DNA from: Bacillus sp. N13C7
GTDB lineage: Bacteria > Bacillota > Bacilli > Bacillales > Bacillaceae
Assembly: GCF_026790065.1 (NCBI RefSeq)
Contig: NZ_JALAMO010000016.1
Location: forward strand, 1 to 64,000
Direction of reading: 5' to 3'
DNA: 64,000 nt
Both the position numbers and the translations under genes were made by a program. The first letter of the stretch is position 1, and the number at the start of each line of letters is the position of its first letter. Below the pieces are notes generated by a model, which searched no databases, was not told the DNA's origin, and was given only the letters and a program-made list of their open reading frames with translations. This document shows, piece by piece, positions 1-8,198 of the stretch.

Positions 1-40
1 CATCGTTTTCTCTACAAGCTGGGGCTTTTCGCCCTCCTTT

Positions 41-1171
41 TTATTTCGTCTTCAATTTTCCGCCGGCATACACAGCTTCACTCAGCTCCACGCCAAGCTT
101 CTTCGCCATTTTTTTCAGCTTTGATTCCTCCAGTTTTGTAACGAGGCTCAGCACATTGCCCTCTTTTCCGGCACGGCCTGTTCGACCTGATCTGTGAACG
201 TAGCCGTCTTCGTCAGGAATATCTGCATGAATTACGTATGGCAGGTTTTCAATGTCTAAACCGCGTGCAGCAATGTCAGTCGCCAATAAAAGCGGAAACG
301 CTCCGTCTTCGAATGCAGCAATGATTTTAGCCCGCTCCATTTTTTTCGCCTCACTGTGCAAAACGCCGAGATCAACGTGGTGATAGGCCAGCTTTTCCGC
401 ATATACACTCAGGTTGCCGATGTCTCTCACAAATACGAGCGCCTGCATGCCTTCGAGCCTTGACAGCTTTTGCAGCAGCTTCACTTTGTCGCGCTGGTCG
501 CAAATCAGATATTGATGCTTCACTTTTCCAGCTTCCGCCTTGCTTCGCTGTACCTTCAATACCTCAGGCTCTTGCGCCAGTTCGCGAAGCACATCCTCTG
601 TTTCCTTTTTGAGGGTGGCTGAGAAACAAAGAAGCTGCCGGTCTCTCAATGTCGTTTTAATGATTTGCTTGATCGTTTCGCGATGCTCCGGCAGGATAAG
701 CTGATCCGTTTCATCAAGCACGATCGTTTTCACTTCATGCATTTTGAGTTTCTTTGCTTTAATCAGCTCAAATACCCTGCCTGGCGTACCGACGATGATA
801 TGCGGGTGTTTTTTCAGCTTTTCGACCTGCTTCTTCACATTCGCCCCGCCGATTAAGGAAGCCGCGCGCAGCTCTGAGCCCGCTTTCCAATCCTGAATCA
901 CCTGAAAAATCTGCATCACCAGCTCACGCGAAGGCGCTAAAATGACTGCCTGCGGATGCTTCTGGTCCGGCTTGATCCGCTCTAAGACCGGCAGCGCATA
1001 CGCCAGCGTCTTGCCTGTGCCTGTCGGCGATTCCGCAATAACATCCTTTCCGTCCATAATCAGCTGGGCTGCCTGCTCCTGAACAGGGGTCGGCTTTTGA
1101 AAGCCGGAAGCATTCCAATTCTCTTGTATAAATGATTGTGCATTATGTAAAAATGGCCAAGTTTGCGTCAT
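41..1171 (-). CDS. yfmL: DEAD-box family ATP-dependent RNA helicase YfmL
   Basis: A 376-residue RNA helicase core with almost no extension on either side. Visible motifs are a Q-motif region (FQKPTPVQEQ, about 24-33), motif I SPTGTGKT (48-55), GTPGR (128-132), motif II as DETD (153-156) rather than DEAD, SAT (184-186) and a C-terminal HRSGRTGRAG. In B. subtilis YfmL is linked to ribosomal 50S assembly and cold growth; this is family knowledge. The ATG at 1171 follows a GAGGAG ribosome site. The stop lies at 41-43, and the 40 bases beyond it to the window edge show no feature I can support. Confidence 0.95.
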   Translation of the reverse strand: MTQTWPFLHNAQSFIQENWNASGFQKPTPVQEQAAQLIMDGKDVIAESPTGTGKTLAYALPVLERIKPDQKHPQAVILAPSRELVMQIFQVIQDWKAGSELRAASLIGGANVKKQVEKLKKHPHIIVGTPGRVFELIKAKKLKMHEVKTIVLDETDQLILPEHRETIKQIIKTTLRDRQLLCFSATLKKETEDVLRELAQEPEVLKVQRSKAEAGKVKHQYLICDQRDKVKLLQKLSRLEGMQALVFVRDIGNLSVYAEKLAYHHVDLGVLHSEAKKMERAKIIAAFEDGAFPLLLATDIAARGLDIENLPYVIHADIPDEDGYVHRSGRTGRAGKEGNVLSLVTKLEESKLKKMAKKLGVELSEAVYAGGKLKTK

Positions 1172-1342
1172 TTTGTTCTCCTCAATTCCTGAAATCTATT
1201 CCATAGTATCTCAAAACCTCGCCCGGAACGCAATTTTCTTTTTCTTTCCTATACCTTTCAACATTCCGAATCCTCCTTTATAATCAAAAGGGTGAATATT
1301 ACACGCCGATTGTGCGTGTTTGATAACGATAGAGGTGTAAAC

Positions 1343-2899
1343 ATGAGTATTTTATCTGTAAAGGATTTAAGCCACGGCTTCGGGGACCGGGCTATTTTTA
1401 ATAACGTTTCCTTCCGCCTGTTAAAAGGCGAGCACGTCGGCTTGATCGGCGCAAATGGTGAAGGAAAATCAACCTTCATGAATATTATTACCGGAAAACT
1501 TGAACCTGATGAGGGAAAAGTCGAGTGGTCAAAAAATGTCCGTGTCGGCTATCTCGATCAGCATACCGTGCTGGAAAAAGGAAAATCCATCCGTGACGTC
1601 CTGAAAGACGCGTTCCATTATTTATTTGCGATGGAAGAGGAAATGAACGAGATTTACAACAAAATGGGCGAGGCTGATCCCGACGAGCTCGAAAAGCTGC
1701 TTGAAGAAGTCGGCGTAATTCAAGACGCGCTGACAAACAATGATTTTTATGTCATTGATTCCAAGGTGGAGGAAATCGCCCGCGGCCTCGGCTTGAGCGA
1801 TATCGGATTAGAGCGTGATGTCACTGATTTGAGCGGCGGACAGCGCACAAAGGTCCTTCTCGCCAAGCTGCTCCTTGAAAAGCCGGAAATTCTGCTTCTC
1901 GATGAGCCGACCAACTATCTTGATGAACAGCATATTGAATGGCTGAAACGCTATCTGCAGGAATACGAGAACGCGTTCATCCTGATTTCCCATGACATTC
2001 CGTTCTTAAACAGCGTCATCAACCTGATTTATCACGTAGAAAATCAAGAGCTGACTCGCTATGTTGGCGACTACCATCAGTTTATGGAAGTCTACGAGGT
2101 GAAGAAACAGCAGCTTGAAGCGGCCTACAAAAAGCAGCAGCAGGAAGTCGCAGAGCTGAAGGATTTCGTTGCCCGCAACAAAGCCCGTGTCAGCACGAGA
2201 AACATGGCGATGTCCCGCCAAAAGAAACTCGATAAGATGGATATGATCGAGCTGGCGGCAGAAAAGCCAAAGCCGGAATTCCACTTTAAGCCGGCGAGAA
2301 CGTCAGGCAAGCTGATTTTTGAAACGAAGGATCTCGTGATCGGTTACGATTCCCCGCTGTCCCGTCCGCTCAACCTCCGCATGGAGCGCGGCCAAAAAAT
2401 CGCCCTTTACGGCGCAAACGGAATCGGAAAAACGACGTTGCTGAAGAGCCTGCTTGGCGAAATCCAGCCGCTTGAGGGCTCTGTTGAACGCGGCGAGCAT
2501 CTCTTTACCGGCTATTTTGAGCAAGAGGTTAAGGAAACAAACAACAATACGTGCATCGAAGAGGTATGGAGCGAATTCCCTTCTTATACGCAGTATGAAA
2601 TCCGTGCCGCACTGGCAAAATGCGGGCTGACAACAAAGCATATCGAAAGCCGCGTCTCCGTATTAAGCGGAGGAGAGAAAGCGAAAGTCAGATTATGCAA
2701 GCTGATCAATTCAGAAACAAATCTGCTGGTGCTCGATGAGCCGACAAACCACTTGGATGTCGATGCCAAGGAAGAGCTCAAGCGCGCCCTCAAAGAATAC
2801 AAAGGCTCCATTCTGCTCATTTCCCACGAGCCCGACTTTTATATGGATATCGCGACAGAAACATGGAACTGCGAGTCTTGGACGACGAAAGTGCTTTAA
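1343..2899 (+). CDS. yfmM: ABC-F family ATP-binding protein YfmM
   Basis: A 518-residue soluble protein with two ABC ATPase domains and no membrane segment, typical of ABC-F ribosome-acting factors. Walker A sequences are GANGEGKS (36-43) and GANGIGKTT in the second half. Both halves carry LSGG signatures and Walker B blocks (LLLDEPTNYLDE, LVLDEPTNHLD). A charged linker rich in K, Q and E separates the domains. The start chosen is the ATG at 1343 preceded by AGAGGTG; the in-frame reading further upstream (from 1292) has no ribosome site. Divergent from yfmL and closed by a strong terminator. Role in antibiotic protection or translation is inferred from the family. Confidence 0.93.
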   Translation: MSILSVKDLSHGFGDRAIFNNVSFRLLKGEHVGLIGANGEGKSTFMNIITGKLEPDEGKVEWSKNVRVGYLDQHTVLEKGKSIRDVLKDAFHYLFAMEEEMNEIYNKMGEADPDELEKLLEEVGVIQDALTNNDFYVIDSKVEEIARGLGLSDIGLERDVTDLSGGQRTKVLLAKLLLEKPEILLLDEPTNYLDEQHIEWLKRYLQEYENAFILISHDIPFLNSVINLIYHVENQELTRYVGDYHQFMEVYEVKKQQLEAAYKKQQQEVAELKDFVARNKARVSTRNMAMSRQKKLDKMDMIELAAEKPKPEFHFKPARTSGKLIFETKDLVIGYDSPLSRPLNLRMERGQKIALYGANGIGKTTLLKSLLGEIQPLEGSVERGEHLFTGYFEQEVKETNNNTCIEEVWSEFPSYTQYEIRAALAKCGLTTKHIESRVSVLSGGEKAKVRLCKLINSETNLLVLDEPTNHLDVDAKEELKRALKEYKGSILLISHEPDFYMDIATETWNCESWTTKVL

Positions 2900-2907
2900 A
2901 TTGAAGA

Positions 2908-2936
2908 AAACCCGCCTGCTGAAGGGCGGGTTTTTT
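2908..2936. terminator. Bidirectional rho-independent terminator, yfmM / 2935-3375 gene
   Basis: Nine-base-pair stem AAACCCGCC / GGCGGGTTT with a T run on the yfmM strand and an A run on the other side. It separates two convergent genes and overlaps the stop region of the minus-strand gene. Confidence 0.85.
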
Positions 2937-3375
2937 ACTGCCATTTTTTCTGAACGATTCTCAAAAGCTCTCTGTCTTTTAAAATGAGCTGCGATGGCGA
3001 TGTGAATTCATCAAGTGTCAGCTCTCTTTTGGCAGACAGTTCAAAGTCCTCCTCATCAGCCCAAGCGGTGAACCATTCAACCGAAAAGCTGTTTTTCATG
3101 ACGCTGTGTATGTATTGATAGAGCGTTTCCAAACACTTCAGATCATATTCGTCTGGCTTTGTCGTATCCATGGCAAACGTCCCCTCTACAGCATGAACCA
3201 TCACTTGATATGGCAATCGTAAATGAACGGATACATTATCGGCCTCTTCTAGATAAATACCCGGCGCATCAATGCCAGACCGAAGCGGATGCCCTTTCCG
3301 TGAACGTCGTTCTTGCTGACCGAAAAAACCGGGTTCTAAAGGGGTTTTAGCTGTTAAATAGTAAAATTGTGTCAT
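2935..3375 (-). CDS. Conserved hypothetical protein (yfmN position)
   Basis: A 146-residue soluble protein that I do not recognise as a family. It starts MTQFYYLTAK, has no signal peptide or membrane segment, and is acidic in the second half (WADEEDFELS). The ATG at 3375 is preceded by AGGAAAGG at good distance; an upstream in-frame start at 3399 has none. By position between yfmM and yfmO it could be yfmN of B. subtilis, but I rely on order alone for that. It is transcribed alone, convergent with yfmM. Confidence 0.75.
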   Translation of the reverse strand: MTQFYYLTAKTPLEPGFFGQQERRSRKGHPLRSGIDAPGIYLEEADNVSVHLRLPYQVMVHAVEGTFAMDTTKPDEYDLKCLETLYQYIHSVMKNSFSVEWFTAWADEEDFELSAKRELTLDEFTSPSQLILKDRELLRIVQKKWQ

Positions 3376-3504
3376 AAAGACTTTCCTTTCCTGCACCAAT
3401 TCGATTATGATGCCATTATAACGAATAATACATACTGACCGTAAAGGGTACTAACATGATCAACGGCAAAAAAAGAATTCAATGTAGATGAACTTCATTA
3501 CATT

Positions 3505-3763
3505 ATTTGATCAGCTCGTGCAGAGGATGCATATAAGCTGTCTGCTTTAACATTGGAAAATTGATGGATATGCGTGTTAAAAGAATTTTGGGGCTATGGC
3601 ATCAAGAAACATCTTTTACAGCAGTCTCTCTTGGCCGGATACCAACGTCCTTTCACTATATAAAACATACGGATTTGAAGCAGAAGGAATCTTAAAAAAG
3701 GAGAAATTGCTTTCTGACGGAAATTACTACAATACGGTAGTAATGGGGAGATTCCACGATTAA
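3505..3763 (+). pseudogene. Degraded GNAT-family N-acetyltransferase
   Basis: No intact reading frame, but three pieces of a GNAT acetyltransferase follow one another on the plus strand. First, SARAEDAYKLSALTLEN (from 3511), like the N-terminal strand and helix. Then LKEFWGYGIKKHLLQQSL (about 3573-3626), like the acetyl-CoA loop. In another frame comes NVLSLYKTYGFEAEG followed by KLLSDGNYYNTVVMG, the classic C-terminal block, ending in a stop at 3761. Stops and frame changes separate the pieces and the middle is shortened. This explains most of the 400-base gap between 3376 and 3798. Confidence 0.75.
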
Positions 3764-3765
3764 AA

Positions 3766-3793
3766 AAAGACACTGCATCTGTGCAGTGTCTTT
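3766..3793. terminator. Terminator at the 3' end of yfmO
   Basis: Perfect 12-base-pair stem AAAGACACTGCA / TGCAGTGTCTTT with a four-base loop and flanking A and T runs, directly after the yfmO stop codon and the GNAT remnant. Confidence 0.88.
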
Positions 3794-3798
3794 CGCCA

Positions 3799-4989
3799 TT
3801 AATGTCCCGCCTTAATTCCGGCATGGTGTTTACGTCCCATGAGAAGGACAAGCATGCCGACAAAAACGACGATACCGCCTACTGTATATGGTGTGCTTGC
3901 GGTAAAGTGTTCTGACAGCATTCCCGCAATCCACGGAGCGAGCGCGCCGCCGATGAAGCGGACTGAGCTGTAGGCTGAAGACGCGATTGAACGTTCAACC
4001 GGCGCAGAACCCATCACAGCTGTTGTCATGATCGTGTTGACCATACCGAGGACAGCACCGGCGACAACGATACATGTAATAATCAACGTCTGATGCTCTG
4101 TCCAGATGCCCATGATGATCAGAATGACCGCAAAGGCGATAAAGAGAACAACCAAGGAACGCACTGTGCCTAACGCTTTGTGCACGAGCGGCGCCGTAAA
4201 GACTGATGTAATGGCCAGCAGAAGGCCCCAGCCGAAGAAGACATATCCGAGACCGTGCTCATCTAAATCCAGAACGAACGGAGAATAAGCGAGCAAAATA
4301 AAAAATCCAAAGTTGTATAAGAACGCCGATACCGCCATTGTCAGAAGGCCTTTATATTTGAGTGCCTTCATCGCATCAAACACTCCGACGCGTTTCGCCG
4401 GTTTCTGCAACTTCGGAAGCATGAAAGAAATCGCGATTAACGCAATAAACATCAGGACAGATACTCCGAAAAACGGTGCTCGCCATGAAATGCTTCCAAG
4501 CTCTCCTCCTGCTAGCGGCCCGACAGAAATCCCGAGACCGAGCGCAGCCTCATACAAAATAATCGCTTGGGCACTTCCTCCGACTGATACGCCGACGATA
4601 ACTGCAAGCGCTGTTGAAATAAACAAAGCATTACCTAATCCCCAGCCGCCGCGATACCCGACTAACTGAGCGATTGAGCTTGAGCTGCCGCCAAGCCCCG
4701 CAAACACAATAATAAAAATGAGTCCTAGAATTAACGTCCATTTCGCGCCGATGCGGCTGGAAATGGCTCCTGAGAAAAACATCATAAATCCGGTAACGAG
4801 CAAATAACTTGTAAACAAGAGTGATACTTCACTAGGTGAAGCATGTAATTGTGCGGCAATGGCCGGAAGAATTGGATCGACCAGCCCGATTCCCATAAAG
4901 GAAATCACACAGGCAAATGCCACAGCCCATACCGCTTTCGGCTGGCTGAGCAAGCCTGTTTTCTGATTCACTTGTTTCGTCTTATCCAT
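3799..4989 (-). CDS. yfmO: MFS efflux transporter YfmO
   Basis: A 396-residue major facilitator with about 12 hydrophobic segments. It begins after a short polar N terminus (MDKTKQVNQK) and has the DHA1-type start region GIGLVDPILPAIAAQL. The loop after the second segment reads GAISSRIGAKW, the usual MFS motif A position. The ATG at 4989 follows GGAGG. It lies downstream of the MerR gene yfmP on the same strand, with a 66-base gap holding a weak hairpin. In B. subtilis YfmP is reported to control YfmO, and YfmO has been connected with drug or copper efflux; the substrate here cannot be read from sequence. Confidence 0.92.
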   Translation of the reverse strand: MDKTKQVNQKTGLLSQPKAVWAVAFACVISFMGIGLVDPILPAIAAQLHASPSEVSLLFTSYLLVTGFMMFFSGAISSRIGAKWTLILGLIFIIVFAGLGGSSSSIAQLVGYRGGWGLGNALFISTALAVIVGVSVGGSAQAIILYEAALGLGISVGPLAGGELGSISWRAPFFGVSVLMFIALIAISFMLPKLQKPAKRVGVFDAMKALKYKGLLTMAVSAFLYNFGFFILLAYSPFVLDLDEHGLGYVFFGWGLLLAITSVFTAPLVHKALGTVRSLVVLFIAFAVILIIMGIWTEHQTLIITCIVVAGAVLGMVNTIMTTAVMGSAPVERSIASSAYSSVRFIGGALAPWIAGMLSEHFTASTPYTVGGIVVFVGMLVLLMGRKHHAGIKAGH

Positions 4990-5022
4990 TTGACCTGACC
5001 TCCATCTTTATTCCATTAAAAG

Positions 5023-5045
5023 AAACGCTACAAAAAATAGCGTTT
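5023..5045 (-). terminator. Weak intercistronic hairpin between yfmP and yfmO
   Basis: Stem AAACGCTA / TAGCGTTT with a loop of seven, mostly U in the transcript, followed by CTTTT. It lies in the 66-base yfmP-yfmO gap and could reduce read-through into yfmO, but the tail is short. Confidence 0.45.
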
Positions 5046-5055
5046 AACAAACGTT

Positions 5056-5478
5056 TCATTCGATTGATTGAATGGCACGTTCCGCTTTATTTTTCATGCC
5101 TTGCAGGCGTTCTTTAAAGCTTTGGAATGTGCGGATTTTCTCATCAATCAAATTCAGCTGGTGATTCAGGGTTTCCTGAATTTCCTCCAGTTTTTCTTTC
5201 CGTTCCTTAGGATCCAGTGACAACAAATACCCCTCTTTGTTTAACTCTAGCTGGCGGCTGGTTTCCATGAAATGCTGAAGCTCCTGAAGGGAAAAACCGA
5301 GCACCTCTTTTGTGCTGATGACTTTCTCAAGCTCCTCCATATCATCCTCTGAATAAAGCCTTACGCCGCCGTCTGTCCGTTTCGGCGCCGGAATCAAGCC
5401 GATTTCTTCATAAAAACGGATGGTCCGCTTTGTCAGCCCGCTTCGTTTGGCTACTTGATCAATCTTCATCCATTCCAA
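5056..5478 (-). CDS. yfmP: MerR family transcriptional regulator YfmP
   Basis: A 140-residue MerR-type regulator. The N-terminal winged helix reads IDQVAKRSGLTKRTIRFYEEIGLI, followed by GGVRLYSEDDMEELEKV and a long coiled coil (about 70-135) that forms the dimer. No cysteine cluster for metal binding is visible. The chosen start is a TTG at 5478, six bases after GAAGGGGGA; the ATG three codons later is too far from that site. It probably regulates itself and yfmO through the dyad at 5527-5544. Confidence 0.9.
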   Translation of the reverse strand: MEWMKIDQVAKRSGLTKRTIRFYEEIGLIPAPKRTDGGVRLYSEDDMEELEKVISTKEVLGFSLQELQHFMETSRQLELNKEGYLLSLDPKERKEKLEEIQETLNHQLNLIDEKIRTFQSFKERLQGMKNKAERAIQSIE

Positions 5479-5508
5479 GGTAAATCCCCCTTCGCCGTTT
5501 CTGTTCCC

Positions 5509-5544
5509 ATTATACACCTTTTGAACCTTAACGTAAACGTAAAG
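5509..5544 (-). promoter_or_regulatory. yfmP promoter with MerR-type dyad
   Basis: On the minus strand a -35 like TTTACG is followed 17 bases later by TATAAT (5509-5514). The imperfect palindrome CTTAACGTAAACGTAAAG (5527-5544), with paired ACGT cores, overlaps the -35. This suits autoregulation by YfmP. The spacer is ordinary length rather than the 19-20 bases of classical MerR activation, so simple repression is more likely. Confidence 0.65.
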
Positions 5545-5551
5545 TTTTGAA

Positions 5552-5607
5552 AAACAAGAAAGTGCAAGACGAGCGTCATAAAGCACCCGTCTTGCACTTT
5601 CTTGTTT
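5552..5607 (-). terminator. Long-stem terminator of yfmQ
   Basis: A perfect 20-base-pair stem (arms 5552-5571 and 5588-5607) with a 16-base loop and a T-rich tail on the minus strand. It begins inside the yfmQ stop codon and ends just before the yfmP promoter, insulating yfmP from yfmQ transcription. Confidence 0.85.
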
Positions 5608-6052
5608 AAGCTAAACTTCCTGTCACTGACAGAGTCTGCTTTTGAAGGCTATCAGAAAGCAATTGATACGCAATGACTTTCTTCTTGTACTGTTTCACGA
5701 CGTCGATATGGTCGCCGTAGCGGTATACAAACAGCTTTACATCTTTTTTGCCTTTTTTCGTATCTATCACCAGCGGCGTACCGCCGTTTTTCGGATGTAA
5801 ATAACGCTCTTCGTCACCTGGATAAATATAATATTTTTCCAGAAAAACAGCTTCGTTAAATTGTTCAATCACTTTCTGCTTCTCTTCACCCTCGAGACGT
5901 TTTCCATCTATAGAGAGAACAGCATGTTCGTCACTCAGCTTGGCGTGTACCTCGAATTTTCCGAGCAGCCATTCCATGACGCCTGTTGGAAGACAGGTTA
6001 ATACGATTTTTACCAGACTCATGAGAATTAACATCACGATCGTCCATGTCAT
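5606..6052 (-). CDS. yfmQ: Membrane-anchored hypothetical protein YfmQ
   Basis: A 148-residue protein with one N-terminal hydrophobic segment (about 3-22, TIVMLILMSLVKIVLTCL) and a soluble, charged C-terminal domain rich in K and Y (EKYYIYPGDEERYL, VKLFVYRYGDHIDVVKQYKKK). Function is unknown. The ATG at 6052 follows GGAGATGATG. It sits between terminators on both sides, so it is probably a single-gene unit. The topology suggests a membrane-tethered domain, but the side it faces cannot be decided. Confidence 0.85.
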   Translation of the reverse strand: MTWTIVMLILMSLVKIVLTCLPTGVMEWLLGKFEVHAKLSDEHAVLSIDGKRLEGEEKQKVIEQFNEAVFLEKYYIYPGDEERYLHPKNGGTPLVIDTKKGKKDVKLFVYRYGDHIDVVKQYKKKVIAYQLLSDSLQKQTLSVTGSLA

Positions 6053-6142
6053 ACTTCATCATCTCCGTTAGTTTTCCATGTGCCGCTGACACACAATTTC
6101 ATCCTATCATAAGCAGGGCGCTTCGTTTTTGTCCATTATGTG

Positions 6143-6176
6143 AAAAAAACGCGGCCTTCTGCGGGCCACGTTTTTT
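6143..6176 (-). terminator. Terminator of yfmR
   Basis: Minus-strand hairpin ACGTGGCC / GGCCGCGT with one mismatch, flanked by A and T runs, overlapping the yfmR stop codon. Confidence 0.82.
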
Positions 6177-8064
6177 AGCTTTCCAGCTCTTCTATCATAA
6201 GAGACAATTCTGTCCAGCGGTCCATAGCAGCCTCAAGCTCTTCCGCCGTTTTCGCCTGCTCGGCCATCAGCTCTTGGATTTTTCCGAAATCGCTGCCTGC
6301 TGCAGCGATGTCAGCTTCGAGCTGCTCATGCTTTTCTTCCAGCTGGGCAATTTTATCCTCAATGCCGTCCCATTCGAGCTGATCTTTGTAAGAAAGCTTT
6401 TTCCGTTTTTTCTTCGGCTCAGCTTCAGCCGGTTTTTCATCAGCTGCCGGTTTTTGGGCCGCTTTTTTCGCTTTTGACTCCTCCATATAGTCGCTGTAGG
6501 AGCCTTGGAAGCGGGAAATGACGCCATTTCCTTCAAACACAATTAAACGGTCGACGACACGGTCAAGGAAGTAGCGGTCATGGGATACGGTGATGACGAC
6601 GCCAGGGAACTGGTCGATATAATCCTCGAGGACGCTTAATGTTTCAGTATCCAAATCGTTCGTCGGCTCATCAAGAAACAGGACATTCGGCTCCTGCATG
6701 AGAACCTGAAGCAAGTATAAACGGCGTTTTTCCCCGCCGGACAGCTTGCGGATATACGTCTGTTGCATCGAACGCGGGAAGAGGAAACGCTCCAGCATTT
6801 GTTCAGCTGTAATGATATCGCCATCCGCCGTTTTTACGACCTCCGCCGTTTCTTTTATATAGTCAATAACCTTTAACTCGCCATTCATTTCACTATGATC
6901 CTGGGTATAGTAGCCGATTCTCACAGTCTGTCCGATCGTAATATGGCCGCCGTCAGGCGTATGACGGCCGGCAAGGGTGTTTAACAGGGTTGTTTTTCCG
7001 ATGCCGTTCGGTCCGATAATCCCGATCCGTTCACCCGGTATGACCAATTCATTAAAGCGGTCGACAAGCATGCGGCCGTCATAAGCGATCATGATGTTTT
7101 CCGCTACAATGACCTGTTTGCCTAGACGGTGGGAGCCAATCGCAAAGTCGAGTGAGCCCGATGACTGAGGGCCTTTCTGCTCCTTAAGCGCCTCCACTCG
7201 GTCAATTCTCGCCTTTTGCTTTGTGGAGCGTGCTTTTGCTCCCCGTCTGAGCCAAGCCAGTTCACGGCGCAGCAGGTTTTGCCGCTTCGTTTCCTTTTGC
7301 TCAGCCTGCGCTTCCCGTTCCGCGCGTTTTTCTAAAAACACTTCATAGTTGCCTTTGTATGTGTAGAGGCTGCCTCGTTCGAGCTCATAAATGCGGTTCG
7401 TGACACGGTTTAAGAAATACCTGTCATGCGTCACCAGCATGACGGCGCCGGGATATTGGCTTAAATATCCTTCAAGCCACTCAATTGTTTCATTATCCAA
7501 ATGGTTCGTCGGCTCGTCTAAGATCAGCAGGTCAGCGGGCTGAATTAAGTTTTTGGCAATGGCCACCCGTTTTTTCTGGCCGCCTGAGAGCTCGTTGACC
7601 GGCTTTGTAACGTCGTTGACGCCTAGCTTAGACAATACGGTTTTTGCCAGGGTGTTCGCATCCCACGCGTTGTTTGCGTCCATTTTCGCCTGTGCCGCAA
7701 GCAGGTGCTTCTGGCGCTGTTCATTTTCAGGATCTTTCCCAAGTTCATACAGCGCTTTTTCATATTCACGCATGGTTTTCATCACAGCCGATTCACCGGA
7801 ATAGATGTGCTCAAGCACAGTTTGTCCCGCAGGCAGCTCCGGGTCTTGATGAAGAAATTCGACGCGCACGCTGCCCGATTTCATGATTTCTCCCTCTTCG
7901 ATAGATTCCAAGCCGGCGATCACTTTCAGCAGCGTTGATTTTCCTGTTCCGTTCGGCCCGATTAATCCGATTCTCTCATTCTCTTCAATATGAAAGGAGA
8001 TGTGGTCAAATAATGTTTTATCTCCGTATGTTTTATAAAGATGTTCTGCTTTTAATATGCTCAT
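6175..8064 (-). CDS. yfmR: ABC-F ATPase YfmR (translation factor)
   Basis: A 629-residue Uup-type ABC-F protein. Two ATPase domains carry GPNGTGKST and GPNGIGKTT, LSGGQKKR and LSGGEKRRL, and the Walker B blocks LLILDEPTNHLD and VLFLDEPTNDLD. An arm-like basic linker follows the first domain, and after the second comes a K/P/E-rich stretch leading into a C-terminal coiled coil (about 550-629). In B. subtilis YfmR has been tied to rescue of ribosomes stalled at proline-rich sites alongside EF-P; that is published knowledge, not visible here. The ATG at 8064 is preferred over a TTG four codons earlier because that TTG overlaps the ribosome site. Confidence 0.94.
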   Translation of the reverse strand: MSILKAEHLYKTYGDKTLFDHISFHIEENERIGLIGPNGTGKSTLLKVIAGLESIEEGEIMKSGSVRVEFLHQDPELPAGQTVLEHIYSGESAVMKTMREYEKALYELGKDPENEQRQKHLLAAQAKMDANNAWDANTLAKTVLSKLGVNDVTKPVNELSGGQKKRVAIAKNLIQPADLLILDEPTNHLDNETIEWLEGYLSQYPGAVMLVTHDRYFLNRVTNRIYELERGSLYTYKGNYEVFLEKRAEREAQAEQKETKRQNLLRRELAWLRRGAKARSTKQKARIDRVEALKEQKGPQSSGSLDFAIGSHRLGKQVIVAENIMIAYDGRMLVDRFNELVIPGERIGIIGPNGIGKTTLLNTLAGRHTPDGGHITIGQTVRIGYYTQDHSEMNGELKVIDYIKETAEVVKTADGDIITAEQMLERFLFPRSMQQTYIRKLSGGEKRRLYLLQVLMQEPNVLFLDEPTNDLDTETLSVLEDYIDQFPGVVITVSHDRYFLDRVVDRLIVFEGNGVISRFQGSYSDYMEESKAKKAAQKPAADEKPAEAEPKKKRKKLSYKDQLEWDGIEDKIAQLEEKHEQLEADIAAAGSDFGKIQELMAEQAKTAEELEAAMDRWTELSLMIEELES

Positions 8065-8165
8065 GGTTCCTATCAATCCTCACGTAAGTTCATGTGTACA
8101 TTTTAAATCAGCTGCTGGAATAAAACTAGTAAAACGTCAGGCAAATTTCATGGAAATGCGGGATA

Positions 8166-8197
8166 AGAAAAAGACCGGGGACAGTTGTCCCCGGTCT
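8166..8197 (-). terminator. Terminator of yfmS
   Basis: Perfect 11-base-pair stem AGACCGGGGAC / GTCCCCGGTCT with loop of four and a T run on the minus strand, directly after the yfmS stop. Confidence 0.9.
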
Positions 8198-8198
8198 C

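Noticed and set aside
153-156. DETD in place of DEAD in YfmL as an inactivating change
   Set aside because: The coordinates here are residue numbers. D-E-x-D variants are functional in this helicase superfamily and all other motifs are intact.
1292-1342. Upstream extension of yfmM from 1292
   Set aside because: No ribosome site precedes it. The ATG at 1343 has AGAGGTG and matches the normal ABC-F start. A small hairpin near 1300-1319 was considered as an attenuator, but no separate leader peptide could be supported.
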